A DNA stretch of 45,918 nt from Chara braunii (lineage: Eukaryota > Streptophyta > Charophyceae > Charales > Characeae). The position numbers and the translations under genes were made by a program. Every line of letters begins with the position of its first letter. The first letter of the stretch is position 1. The stretch lies in the NCBI GenBank assembly GCA_003427395.1, contig BFEA01000398.1:189060-234977 (forward strand), given 5' to 3'. The notes below the pieces were generated by a model that ran no database searches, was not told the DNA's origin, and saw nothing but the letters and a program-made list of their open reading frames with translations. Of this stretch, positions 19,535 to 30,900 are shown piece after piece.

Positions 19535-20865
19535 TCAATTCAGCATTCGTATACGCAACCCGTGATGCAAAGCCAGGGCAGCGTCGGTTGCGCTGGATTG
19601 CGACCCTGGCCGTGGTGGATCTTGCAACCCCAGATCGACACGAACGAGATTGCCGCTCTCATCCGGCTCGAGTAGGAGGTTGTGGATGATACAAACGGCC
19701 AGAAATTGATGTGGTAGATTATCCACGTTCGTCTTGTGATGCCGAAGGAACAACCTCCACATCTCTTTCAAACACCCAAAAAGCCTCTCCACGACTCCTC
19801 TCGTCGTCTTCTGCCGCGTGTCGAACAAGCCGATGTCCCCCGCCTGATCGAACCCTCTGTAGGGGACCACCATCCACGTTTTTGGCGAGTACCCATTGTC
19901 CCCAAGCAGGTACCCTGTTGTGGACACCCCCCCGACAGCAGCACGGGTTCCGCGACGAATAGCTCGCCCGCCTCCACTCGTCGAAACAGAGAAGAATTTC
20001 TCAAGACCCGCTCGTCGTGGACGCTCCCCGGGTAGCCCATGAACACATCAAGAATCCGCATGTCCAGATCGACGACGACTTGGGCGACGACCGAAAACTG
20101 TTGTTTCCGGTCGTAGTAGTTCTCTGACGGTGCATTGGTGGGCTTGTCTACATACACGTGCATGCAGTCGATTGCGTCGAAGCAATTAGGAAACCCCTTC
20201 ACTCCGAACGCTCGGGTCACCTGCAGCAGTCGACGGCCGGTCGGCATGGCGACTTTGTTAGGATATGCAGCCAGTATTGCGTTCGCTATGTTCGTGATGA
20301 CCTTCATTCCCGACGACCTGCCGATGCCAAAGCTTGATGAAGCGTTCTCAAACGTCTCCCCTGTGGCCCACCTGTACAACACGAAGGCAACGATGAGGTC
20401 CGACTGCAAAGGTTCTCTGTAGTGCGTCAGTCTACGCTCGATGAAAGGACTGCAAGCCGCAACAATGTCGTTGAATATGGTCCTTGACATTCGTAGTTTG
20501 TCATGGAAATACTCCTCCGTCCCGTCGTCTGCAACGTCCAAGTCCCTCCACGTCCCGCCCGTTCGTTTTTTCATCCACCACCGAGGTGTGTCCCTCGACC
20601 GAACACCAGCAATAATTGCGTTGGACAACAGGAAAGGAGCGTCTGATACACCGGACAGCGTGCAGACGTATGCCAACGCCTGGGCTATGGCGGCCTCCCT
20701 CCTCCCCCTACCCCTCCCAGCCGCCCATCGCAATCCGCTCACTGTCTCCATGTACCGGCACACCGCGAGGACAACACTAGCGACCATGCTCTTCTCAGTG
20801 GTTGACAATCTCCTTGTCGCCGCCTCATCGCACCCACCACAATCCATAGCTGGACTCCGCTGCAT
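19535..20865 (-). pseudogene. PIF/Harbinger DDE transposase (HARBI1-like), one frameshift
   Basis: ATG at 20865-20863 opens a frame whose first 300 residues match the PIF/Harbinger DDE_Tnp_4 pattern: an N-terminal helical segment, FDAIDCMHVYV with the first catalytic Asp near 20168, and GYPGSVHDERVL with the second Asp near 20016. The third Asp (LLGDNGY, near 19900) and the VVERLFGCLK segment lie in another frame that ends at 19535. The frame changes at or near a run of seven C at 19927-19933. Either a real 1-nt indel or a homopolymer error explains it. Total length, about 440 residues, suits the family. PIF/Harbinger elements also need a Myb/SANT-like partner and terminal inverted repeats next to TTA/TAA duplications. 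I found neither in 19.0-21.6 kb. Confidence 0.85.
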
Positions 20866-21632
20866 AAATAAGGCACACGACAGTCACACGAAGCCACGTG
20901 CGCTGGCGTAATGGTGGATGAGTGCCGCATACACCGTGGAGAACTCGAAGGCGAGGAATCCAGAATCCGATGTGGTCGAAGCGAAGTGGCGGCGCGGATT
21001 TTGAATTCGAATAGTTGGGGTCCTCGCATGCTTTAACTTTCACGGCCGAATGACGTTGCGCGCCCGCGACAGGGCCACGCCCCCCTTGGAGAAATGACTG
21101 GCCCGGGTCTCCCAAGGGCCCAAAGGTGGCGGACACAATTTCGCCCGCCGCAACACCAGGTCGGACACTCACATTCTCTTCTCGGCCGCATTAGGCGCAA
21201 ACTGGGCCACCTGAAACGTAAGTTCGACAAAGTGTAGGGTTTTCGTAAGTGGTTGTGAAACGAAAAACGGGGTAAGGGAAAATTAATCACATTTTCGTCG
21301 TAAGGGCGCCGTTACAAAGTAAGGGTTTTCTAGTGGTGTGGAACGAGGCCCTTTGTGGGGCAGTTGAGTGACCCAAATCCTGCCGTGTAGTACTCGTGAT
21401 CCCACGGTCAATACTTAACATGTATTACCCCAAAAAGTAAGGAGATCTTTGTTCCCCTCTTGATCCCACTGGGCATGCCCGTGCAAAGAAAGCTTCCCGT
21501 CAGAATCTTTTCAATCGGTTGGGGGTGTGGCCAACCCCAAAAGTGGGTCGGGTAGGCGATAGGCCCACTGGATAGAAGATTTTCGGTATTTTACTTGCTG
21601 TTCTGCAATTATCTCATTGGTTGGAGCCATCC
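20866..21632. other. Unassigned sequence upstream of the Harbinger transposase
   Basis: GC-rich to 21200, then mixed. It probably includes the promoter side of the Harbinger element and its outer end, but I could not identify a terminal inverted repeat. Short minus-strand frames here overlap one another and are not called. Confidence 0.5.
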
Positions 21633-24600
21633 TTTTTTTTTTTTTTTTTTTTTATTAAAGAGTGCTTCATTCATTATAAAACTCAACACGAGGCCGGGGA
21701 CCTCACAATTCCACCTGGAGTTATCCCGGTAGCATCAACCAGTTTCGCTTACAGCCGTCAAGGCTGGGGATCCAAAATTGTTAACAAATCAGGATTTGCA
21801 ATATTTGTGGCATTCATTACTTCCAAGAAAAATCTCTCCTATACAAACCCACTAAGCTAGCTACTGTACCATCCGAACCTAAACTAATATAAACCTAGAC
21901 TAACCTAATAAACAGACCTACTAATAAACCGAACTCAGCCCAACTTCGACCGAGGGAAACCTTGTTCCCTATTGGTATCGTGATGGTCTCCCCACCCTCG
22001 GACCCTTACGGCCTACATCGACCGTCAACCGAAACCAAGTGTCCTGGTTCAGAGCATAGATAGGATGGGGAGAGCCAAACCTGACAGAGGATGAGGAGGG
22101 GGGGGAATGAGATATAGAATAGGAGGGAGAGAGAGAACAACTGAACACTGGGAGAGGAATGAGACTTTGTAATTGGAAACTGAATCTAACTCAGCAGCCA
22201 GGGTGTGATGGTCGGGCGCCCAGTGAGGGTGATTGCAGCAAGTTTGTTGTCGCTCGCCCATGTGACCAAGAACCAGTGTCTGCCCCTGGCCGACCGGCCC
22301 CTAGCTGCTTTTCGAATCCAGTCCACCCTGATCATTGTGTAAATCCAGGCCTTCAACTTTTGGATGAGTGCAATATCACTGGACCATTGTTGTGTGAACA
22401 CTACCTTGTTGCGGTCTTCCCATATGATCCATATGATGGCCGTTCGGACTGCCTGTGCGGCATACCCCCTTCCAATTCGCTTGAACCAGGTGTCTGGGAT
22501 CTGGCCATACATGGCCCAGGTTGCGTCCCAGGGTAGCAGCGTCCCTACGAATTGGACCCAGTGACGCTCTCACCATTGCCATATTCTTTTTGAGGCAGGA
22601 CAAGACCAGAATAGGTGCTCTGTGGACTGCCACACCGCTGACATTTTGTATCCAGGTCCATTCCCCTCTCGGAAAGCAAGATGGCACTTGGAATTGCTGC
22701 ATGGGAGAACACTGGAGACTTGCCAGTTTCAAGGATGGGAGGGCGGGCAGCTGGGCCTAGAGAGTTCGAAGATGCCCCCTTGTTAGTGGGTTGGCCGCCC
22801 TCTGCTGTCTGTTGATTCATGTAGCAGTTGTGACCGAGAGGTCTTCTGTTGGGGCTTGTAACTTCCTGCCCATTCTCGTTGTGTACTGGAATAAGAATCT
22901 CCTTTGGCCCGGTGAAGGTTCCCAGTAGCTGCCTAGTGGGTCAATCCTCAGAGCCCTGAGGGGTTGGCCGTCTAGCAAGAGTTCACGTGTGGTCACGCCA
23001 TTGCGAGTAGAGGTGTGAACTCTAATTTGCTGTAGATACTGATCTGGATAAGTGGCTTCTTCTCCGACGAGCTGTAACTTCCTTCCTTGAGATGTTGCCT
23101 CAGGGATGTTCCAGCGTTGAGTTCGCCAAGTGTCATCGTTAAGTTTCTCCATGATACGGAGTGCCACTGTTAAATCTCCTTCTCGAGAGTACCGCTCTCC
23201 TTCTACTGGTCTCGTCGTGCGGAGCAGATTTAGCCAGTGGGTTGGGGTGGCCTTGATGAGACATTCTCTTCTGGGTTCGAGTAGCTGAAGTCTTCCTAGC
23301 TTCCTTTTCAGATCCTCCAGTGTTATCCAATCGTTTTGCTCCGCGTCCCACAGGTCTCTGATGGTGACTACTCCTCTTTCCACCCATCTCTTGCCAAAAG
23401 AACCGGCTGCTGATGTGGCGGTGAATGGCTCGCCGTGGGCAGAACAAATGTTCGTGTTGTCGAACAAAGTCTGCCTCAACACTTCCTCTCTAGTCACTGG
23501 ATCGGTTCTGTTGGGGGAAGAGGAGCACTCGCCACGCAGACCAGTAGGCGTTCGCCACTGGGGACTTCAGCTGCTTTCGAACGAAAGAGGTCATGGCTAT
23601 ACAGTTCCAGACATCTGCCCTACGAGACAGCCCCAACTCCTTTTGCAACAAATATTCCAGGACCGCCAACCAGGATCTGCAGCTTGTTTGTGTGGCTGCC
23701 TTGAGCGGCCATTTTGTTAGTAGTGCTAGATTTTGATTTCGTGGATCGACAACACCCAGTCCGCCTTCTTGCTTAGGTTGGGCGACTTTTGACCATGCGC
23801 ATTTAGATATGAAACCTTGGCCTTCCAGTGCATCAGACTTCCATAGGTATCGCGGAGCATCTGTCGTGAGGCTACGAACGATTATCTTGGAGAGGAGGCA
23901 TACCGCCGCCACATGCCACAGCTGGGCGAAAACCACCGAGGTAAGAAGACTCATTCCCACTTCTACTTGGCACTTCTGCAGACTGACCTGGGTTCTTGCT
24001 TGGAAGGATTGAGTGTTGTGCAGGCCTAGCGTCCCCCAATGGTACCTGCACTCCCAGGTATCTCTCAGAGAGGTCGTGCGGGATGCGCTTCATTCCCCAA
24101 TCGAGGCCTGCCAGGTCATATCTTGCTGGTAGGAAATAGACTGACTTATCCCAATTAACTCGGACTTCTGAGAGGTATGAATAACTCCGCAACAGATTTT
24201 TGGCTTCTTGTGTGGTCTCCGACGTTGCTTCCATGACCAACAGGAGGCCATCACCGATTGCATATGTAAGCAAGCTATCTCCTTCCCCAAGTTCCAGCCC
24301 TCGAATCCTAGGTGGGGCTCGAAGTGAATGCAACAATATCTCCATTTGCAGCGCAAACAGGAGTGAGGCTAGTGGGCAGCCCTGATGTAGCGACCGAGTC
24401 AACGAAAAGGTTGGTGATAGCAGCCTGTTGATGTTGATTGTCGCGGTAGAGCCATTGTAGAGCTCTCTTACCCATCTACATAAGTTCGGGCCAAAGCCCA
24501 TATGCTCGAGGGTCACGAGGACGAAGGACCAGTTGACGTGGTCATCGGCTTTCTCGAGCTTGAGCATGACCACCATCATTTGTTTGTCCTCATGTTGAAT

Positions 24601-24905
24601 GATCTCAAGCGCTCCCATAGCCACCAACATGTTCTCAACAATAGACCTCCCCTACACAAACGCTCCTTGGTCTGTGTGGACCAGACTTGGTAAGAAGGGG
24701 GCAAGTCTTTCATGGCCAGCAATTTGGCCAGGATTTTGTAAGAAATGTTCAGTCTAGAGATTGGACGTCAATTTCGGATGTTACATTTGTCCCCCTTCTT
24801 GTAGATCAGAGTTATAATGCCAAGTTTCATATCTTATTTGAGGGTGCCGCCTGTCTGAATATTGTTGTAGAAATCCAGTAGGCTGGTCCAGAGTATCTCA
24901 AGCTG
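21633..24905 (-). pseudogene. LINE retrotransposon, 5'-truncated, degraded, poly(A) tail at 21633-21653
   Basis: The minus strand ends in a 21-base A tract (T run 21633-21653). Reading from about 24905 downward: LGIITLIYKKGDKCNIRN, stop, RPIS (RT region; the usual Trp is TGA), then LEKADDHVNW where the family has EKAYDxV, a degenerate QGCPLASLLF, and TYAIGDGLLL where the catalytic F/YADD should be. Next come a GGLGVVDP segment in 23490-23960, a 226-codon block at 22817-23497, a broken zinc-knuckle (zf-RVT-like) segment near 22600-22650, and a C-terminal block at 22186-22512. The frame changes several times. The endonuclease part is missing. With the second catalytic Asp pair lost, the enzyme is inactive. 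It is distinct from the LINE at 26.1-30.4 kb. Confidence 0.85.
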
Positions 24906-24924
24906 CCATGAGGCTCTGAAACCG

Positions 24925-24982
24925 TTTGAGCGCGCTTAAGCGCGTGCTTAAAGACCCTCTGCCATGCTAAAACGCGCTCAAA
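24925..24982. repeat. Nested palindromes CGCGCTTAAGCGCG and TTTGAGCGCG/CGCGCTCAAA
   Basis: 24931-24944 is a perfect 14-bp palindrome. TTTGAGCGCG at 24925-24934 pairs with CGCGCTCAAA at 24973-24982. They lie just outside the truncated 5' end of the minus-strand LINE. Confidence 0.8.
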
Positions 24983-25018
24983 GCGTTCTAAGGGGTGCGC
25001 ACTCGACAAAAAGAGAGC

Positions 25019-25183
25019 GCGGTGGGGTGGGGTGGGGTGGGGTGGGGTGAGGTGGGGTTTGGGTGGGGCTGCTACCTCCAATAAGCCTCGTGCCCGCCTT
25101 AAGTGGGGTGGGGTGGGGGTTCGGTGGGGGTTCGGTGGGGCTGAACTTAAGGCGGGCACGAGGCTTGATGGAAGTAGCAGCCC
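25019..25183. repeat. (GGGGT)n tract and 38-bp inverted repeat with a G-rich loop
   Basis: GGGGT repeats fill 25021-25065. Left arm 25066-25103 (GGGCTGCTACCTCC...GCCCGCCTTAAG) pairs with right arm 25146-25183 with about three mismatches. The 42-nt loop is again GGGGT/GGTTC-rich. The G runs could form quadruplexes on the plus strand. There is no coding. Confidence 0.85.
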
Positions 25184-25212
25184 AAAGAGAAAATAAAACT
25201 GAAATCTCTACC

Positions 25213-25519
25213 AAAAAAAAAAAAAAAAAATCAACTTTCGGTTTCCATGTTTTTATTTTTGCAATTGAAATTGAACGGAACAATGCACACATATTATAAA
25301 ATGCCGGCATGCGGCCGCACACCGTCCGCAGCCAATAACAGTCGCAACATCTGAAAACATAGTTATGTCTTGAAAAACGCCATGAAAAATAACAAACGCT
25401 ACCGTCAAAGCAAGCGTACCATACGAAACATGAAAGGTCAAAAGACTCAAAATGTATGTGCACAAAGAAAGCTTTCACAATAAACCATATGCACGAAAAA
25501 AAAAAAAAAAAAAAAAAAA
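25213..25519 (+). repeat. Two A tracts (25213-25230, 25496-25519) bounding a 265-bp segment
   Basis: Runs of 18 and 24 A follow unrelated sequences. They look like tails of short retroposed copies on the plus strand, the second ending a segment that starts after the first. No promoter boxes or target duplications could be confirmed. Confidence 0.45.
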
Positions 25520-26092
25520 CACTGCCAGATTACGAAAAAATGATGCTAATGCGACACAAAGTAATCAAACGTTGTTGAGCGCATCGGTCCCACACGGGGA
25601 CCCTCCCGACCGTGTCACGCAGGATTTTGCAGGACTTGTCGCATAGAGCATTTCGCCGCTCCGGCCGAGTGCGCCAACCGTACCTCTCGCGAGTCCCTAC
25701 GACAGGATAGGGTCACGCGAGGCACGCCTTACCTCCACCCCAGGAGTTGTCACCATCCCTAGAGTGGGCGTATCCTCGCCGAGCTACCGAACCACATGCG
25801 AAGACTTTTCGTATGCAATCGCAGAGGTGGCCCGACCGAGGGCGTTTCTCGTTCGTTGTAGCATAGGGGGTACGCGCGGTCAACGCCCGAATCGAACCCG
25901 TACGTGAATCGTCGCCCGAGGCGCTCTTCTCTCGGACGCGACCCTACGTCGGTCGACTAGGACGGTCATTCTAACCACGCGACATTCTCTGAGAAAACAA
26001 ATCGTCAAGTTTCACTCGTAGATCGCGCCTAGTCCCTATCTACGCTTGACCCATAACTTTTTCATAACCGAAACACGTCAAAGCCAAACGCA
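25520..26092. other. Unassigned GC-rich spacer
   Basis: No gene is supported. On the minus strand GTGGTTAGAATGACCGTCC (about 25979-25961) and GGGTTCGATTCGGGC (about 25899-25885) look like weak Pol III A- and B-box sequences, so a tRNA-derived SINE remnant is possible. Composition changes sharply to AT-rich near 26090, where the LINE begins. Confidence 0.35.
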
Positions 26093-29000
26093 AAATTTTG
26101 TACAAATGGGGCGTTACTTCATGAGGATGAAATGATTATTCAGCAGTTATGTGAAACGGAAAACCTCTATGATACATTCAGGAGGGTTTTTCCACAAGAA
26201 CGGTTTTTCACATGTATCAGGAAAATCTACACCCCTCATCAATCCAGATCTAGAATAGACTTGATACTTATGTCAAAAGACCTAGATCATGCGTTGGTAG
26301 GGGCAAATATTTTTCCTCAGCGCCCATGGTCGGGAGCGGATCATAAAATGTGTGCGATTTTGCTGACCTTTCGAAAAAAAACAGATCAAGGCAAAAGTTT
26401 TTACAAACTCAACACATCTCTTTTGAAAAGGGAGGATTTTAGAACCTACATTAAGGAGGTATGGAAATTTTGGCATACCACGGAAAATAGACATGAGTCT
26501 TATATAGAATGGTTTAATAATGGATTAGTCTATTTGGCAAAAAAATGTATTGAATTTTCTAAATTAATCGCTAAACAAAAATATGCATAGGAAATAGAAG
26601 TTCCGGAAAAAATTATTCAATATGAAAAACAGGAATCATCGGAAGAACTCCCTCAATCAAGAGAAATTCAGGAATTGAGAAATCAACTTCTTTCCTTCGC
26701 CCAAAATAGGTGGCAAGGCTTTCTTGTAAGGAGTAAGTTATCTAGACATCAGTCGGAAGGACATATGGATTCCTCCTTTTTTGCTCTCGCTAAGGCAAGG
26801 GTAAGAAGGACAAATATAGAAGTCTCGATAGACCCTAATCAATCTCCCAATTTAGAGTCAGTCTCATAGACTGGTAGTTTGGAAGTTGCATATCATTTCT
26901 TTAAGAACCTTTATACATCTACGGTGGATCAGGAAAGGGCGCAAAAGAAAACCCAGGAGTTTCTGGAACCATTAACCCAACACCTATCTCAAGAACAAAA
27001 GGAAAGGTTGGAAGCACCAATAAGCAAGGACGAAATTTGGATAGCACTTTTACAAATGGAGGAGGATAAAACCCCAGGAATAGATGGTATTCCGAAAGAA
27101 TTCTGGGAAGCAATGTGGTCAACTTTTGCAGAAGACCTTATGCAATACTATAATCAAGTTCAAAACTCAAGTAGTATGGGGGAAATTGTAGGTCAAGGAA
27201 TTCTAACCTTGTTATATAAAAAAGGAGAGAAAACCAACATAAGGAATTATAGGTCAATTACATTATTGACAGTGGTATATAAAATGTTAGCATAAGCAAT
27301 AGCAAACCGTTTGATTCCGGTAATGATAGATATAATCCATTCGGCTCAAACAGGGTTTATACATAAGAGAAATATACAGGATAATGTATTATTGGTTAAT
27401 GAAATGATCAAGTTGTCTCGACAAAATCAACAAAGAACAGTATTTATATTCATAGATTTTGAAAAAGCATATGATCACGTAGATTGGCGTTTCCTGGAGG
27501 CATGTATAAATAAGATAGGGTTTGGACCCACACTCAGAAAGTGGGTGCAAATCCTCCATGCTAATGCCACCACACGGGTCCAAGTGAATGTGTTGCTCTC
27601 CCCTGAAATCCCTCTCCAAAGATCTGTAAGACAAGGAGATCTCCTATCCCCGTTCTTATTTGTAATCATAATGGAAGCTCTAGGGGCAAATCTTAGAAAA
27701 AATCATAATCTACAACAAACATACCTAATGAAGCGATTTCAATCTATTCGATGTTTGCGGACGACTTAACCATAATGGTGGAGGCAACTTCGTCAAATCT
27801 TGATGAAATCCAAGCATTAATGGATAAGTTTTCTGCTTTGTCAGATATGCTAGTAAATTGGGTCAACAAAAACCAGAGATGGTGGATTCACTCTAAGGGG
27901 GTGAGGCCACCAGAGAATCCTAGGATCAAGTGGGTTCCTGAGGAGGCCCCTATCACGGTTCAAGGAGTGCTTCTCACAGCCCAAGGAAAACCAATCATGA
28001 ATGACATATGGATCTCTTCCCCTGTGATAGAAAAAATGAAACTATGAAAAAATAAACATACATCAATTTTTGGCAGAGCAATAATAATAAACAACGTGGT
28101 TTTAGTTTCGATCTGGTACAAATCCTTTCTTTGGACATTAAACAAGAAACCAGTCAAAGAATTACAAAGGCAGCTCATAGCATTCCTATGGCGAGGGGAT
28201 CATGAAACACCACATGTGATCCCAAAAGTGGCTTGGACAACATTAATTCAATCAAAAAATAAGGGAGGACTGGGTATTATCGACCCTAAGATTCAAGGTC
28301 AAGCATTGTCCCTTCAGGTAATGAAAAGGTTAAATCTAACTATGGATATTCCATGGAGGGACCTGACCTTATAACAAATACGTAGATTGACACCTAGAAC
28401 AGTCAAGGAAGTACACCCACTTGTATGGGTTGAGGATAGATTCTGAACTATTCCTCGATCCCATTTAAACCACAAAGGAGATGGAGCAAGAGGAGAGGTC
28501 AGAAAAGATTTAGTATTAGATAGCTTCTGGGCAGGCTTATTGAAAACTTGGCGGGAGCTACCATTACCAGATAAAGCCTCTCCATTAAGATATGAGGAAG
28601 TATTGAGACAACCACTGTTTGGGAATAAATGACTCACTGATCAATAGGGTAGAGTCTTTAACAATTCGGAATCTTCATGGACTATGTGGGTTAAACATGG
28701 TGTTTTAAGAATCAAAGATTCATGGGACCTGGAGACCCGAAACTGAAAAACAGTGGATAAACTCATAAATGAGATTAAATATGCACATAAATTACAGGAA
28801 AATTTGAAAGATTTAGTATCTCCTGTTCCTCTGGCATGGAGAATAGCATTAAAAAAAAGATCGGTTTTTAGGACGGCAGACTGGGTGTGTATGAACATGT
28901 AGGATGAGACCAAGACATTGGGTTAAATCTTGGAGTTTAACAAAGAGGGGACATTGGTGAATGTATTTAAGATCCGTAAGGATAATACGATCCCTAATAG

Positions 29001-30348
29001 GGACCAGGATAAAGTATTATTTTCCTCTTTTCATGAAATATATAAAATAAGAACCTTATACTGTACCTCAACAAAGGAATGGACAATGTTTCTCCCACAT
29101 ATTCCTATTCCGGATCTACCACTGAATACGGACGAGTGGATCTGGCAGGTGAACAAGAGGAGTAAACCCCTATTAAAGTCCTTGTCAGTTAAGGCATCTT
29201 ATCGATTACTGCGTCCTAAAGTAGAAGTGACTGATATTGTAAGAGAACGTTGGTGTAGGCATCTTAACATATATGAGGAATTGATTAAGCAAGTAAGATG
29301 TTTTCAAAGTTCAAAGGAAAGGCCTGCGAAGTTTGCATCCTTACAATGGCAGATAATGCATAGGTGTTTACCAACAAATGATTGGTTAATAGATCATTCT
29401 TCACTGGAACAAAAGGGTGTAGCGTTACCTTGGTGTATCTCCTGCGTTCAGGCCTTTCCTAGTAGAAAATTAAGAAAAACAATAGAACACATATTCTTGC
29501 AATGTCCGAGTTTTGTTATGACGTGGCGACGGTGGGACTATGTGTGGAACGCGATTACGGGTCTAGAATGGCCATGAGATTGGAGAGCAATTTTGCAAGG
29601 ATACTGGAATCCGGTATTAATTGAATTACCACTATTTCAGCAAAATTTCTTTCAATTAGGCAGGAAAGCAATTTTATGGGCTTTATGGGCAAAATAAATG
29701 TGTATTAACAATTGGAAAAGTAAGGATGGAATGAAAGGAAACAACAGAGGTAATCCAACAGTTTATACAAACGGAAATCAGAGATCAATGAGAAAGGTTG
29801 AAAGATAAACTTTTACAATTCAAACAAAAAGAGGACATTAAGCGAAAAATTTTGAAATTCAAATTGAAATGGCTGGGGGATGCGTCGAGGGAGAAATTGG
29901 GAGAGGTAATTTGGCCAGGGGGGGATGAGGATCAAGAGTTGTTCAGGAGGGACTATCGGATCACCTTTTTTAACTGGTTGGACATCCAACCAGGAGCTTC
30001 ATTGAGATCACAAGCTTATTTTCCAGACCCTTTTCCTCAGTCAGAACTTGCTTTGACAGATATGGACTGGTTTGGGGGAGGGGAAGAAGGTTAATGGGAA
30101 AGGATAGATAGTGGAAGACCTAGTCAAAGGATGCTAGATAGATCACTTTTATTTGGCGTTCAAAATTTTGACTAAAGAGGCATCCTTAGGTTAGAAAGTT
30201 GAGGAAGCAATATTGATTGATCAATGACAGATGTAAGGGACGCTGGAATCGTTTTCCATCAGGTGCAGCTCCCCACCAATAGAATGGAGCCCCCAGAAGG
30301 ATAGATAGGAGGGTATGTTCTTACCATCCCCCCTATCTATCGTAGACG

Positions 30349-30392
<44 letters not shown>
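26093..30392 (+). pseudogene. LINE retrotransposon, 5'-truncated, with endonuclease remnant, RT and poly(A)
   Basis: The sequence begins inside the endonuclease domain (NGALLHEDE, then SRSRIDLILMSK and GADHKMC, which holds the conserved SDH-type Asp-His). RT follows: DKTPGIDGIPKEFW, LLYKKGEKTNIRNYRSITLL, FIDFEKAYDHVDW with the first catalytic Asp, RQGDLLSPFLF and, after a 1-nt frame change near 27700-27720, SMFADDLTIMV with both Asp present. GGLGIIDP and a zinc-knuckle region (WCISC...TIEHIFLQC, near 29430-29510) come next, then a last block at 29798-30094 in another frame. Nonsense codons include TAG 26588, TAG 26867, TAA 27293, TGA 28045, TAA 28372, TGA 28444, TGA 28630, TAG 28645, TGA 28744, TAG 28900, TAA 28924 and TGA 29575. 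The 3' UTR (from 30232) ends in 40 or more A. It was catalytically plausible once and is now dead. Confidence 0.9.
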
Positions 30393-30438
30393 NNNNNNNN
30401 NNNNNNNNNNNNNNNNNNNNNNNNNNNNNNNNNNNNNN
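30393..30438. other. Assembly gap (46 N) inside an A tract
   Basis: Forty A precede and sixteen A follow the N run. The true length of the poly(A) tract, and whether other sequence is missing, is unknown. Confidence 0.99.
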
Positions 30439-30454
30439 AAAAAAAAAAAAAAAA

Positions 30455-30900
30455 TCCTATGGGGGTCCAACATATGCCCTGAGAGCAGTTTGTTAACTTT
30501 ATTTGATTATTTGTGTTAGGTGTTGTCCCCTAGATAGGCGTTGATAGAGTGGGGGAAAGGGTCTTCTGAAACCAACAGGGTTGATCTTCATCAGATTTTG
30601 GAAGTGGGGGAGCCAGGAAGAGCTAGCAGAGATCTGGCGCCTGGTTCAGGGTGAAGAGGCTCCTCCCCTCCTGCTCAGTCAATCCCCTGGTCTTCAGGGT
30701 AATCAATGCTGGCGGGATCATTTTACATTTTTTTTTACATGACTTAAGGTGACTTGAATTTTGCCTATGTAAGGGACGCTGGACCCGGTTTCCAGCAGGT
30801 GCTGCTCCCCACCAATAGATGGAGCCCCCCCAGGTGCTAGCGGTGTCTGCTCTTACCAGCACCTCCAACACTGACGGGTGTTGGTTTAAAAAAAAAAAAA
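30455..30900 (+). mobile_element. 3' end of a second copy of the same LINE family
   Basis: 30768-30900 repeats the 3' UTR of the preceding LINE (30232-30360): TGTAAGGGACGCTGGA, then TTTCCAGCAGGTGC, CTCCCCACCAATAGA and GGAGCCCCC, ending in an A tract at 30888. The 310 bp before it (30455-30767) are not matched in the first copy and may be more variable family sequence. The copy is 5'-truncated and non-coding. Confidence 0.78.

Noticed and set aside
25880-25990. tRNA gene
   Set aside because: The box-like sequences do not sit in a cloverleaf with paired acceptor and T stems.
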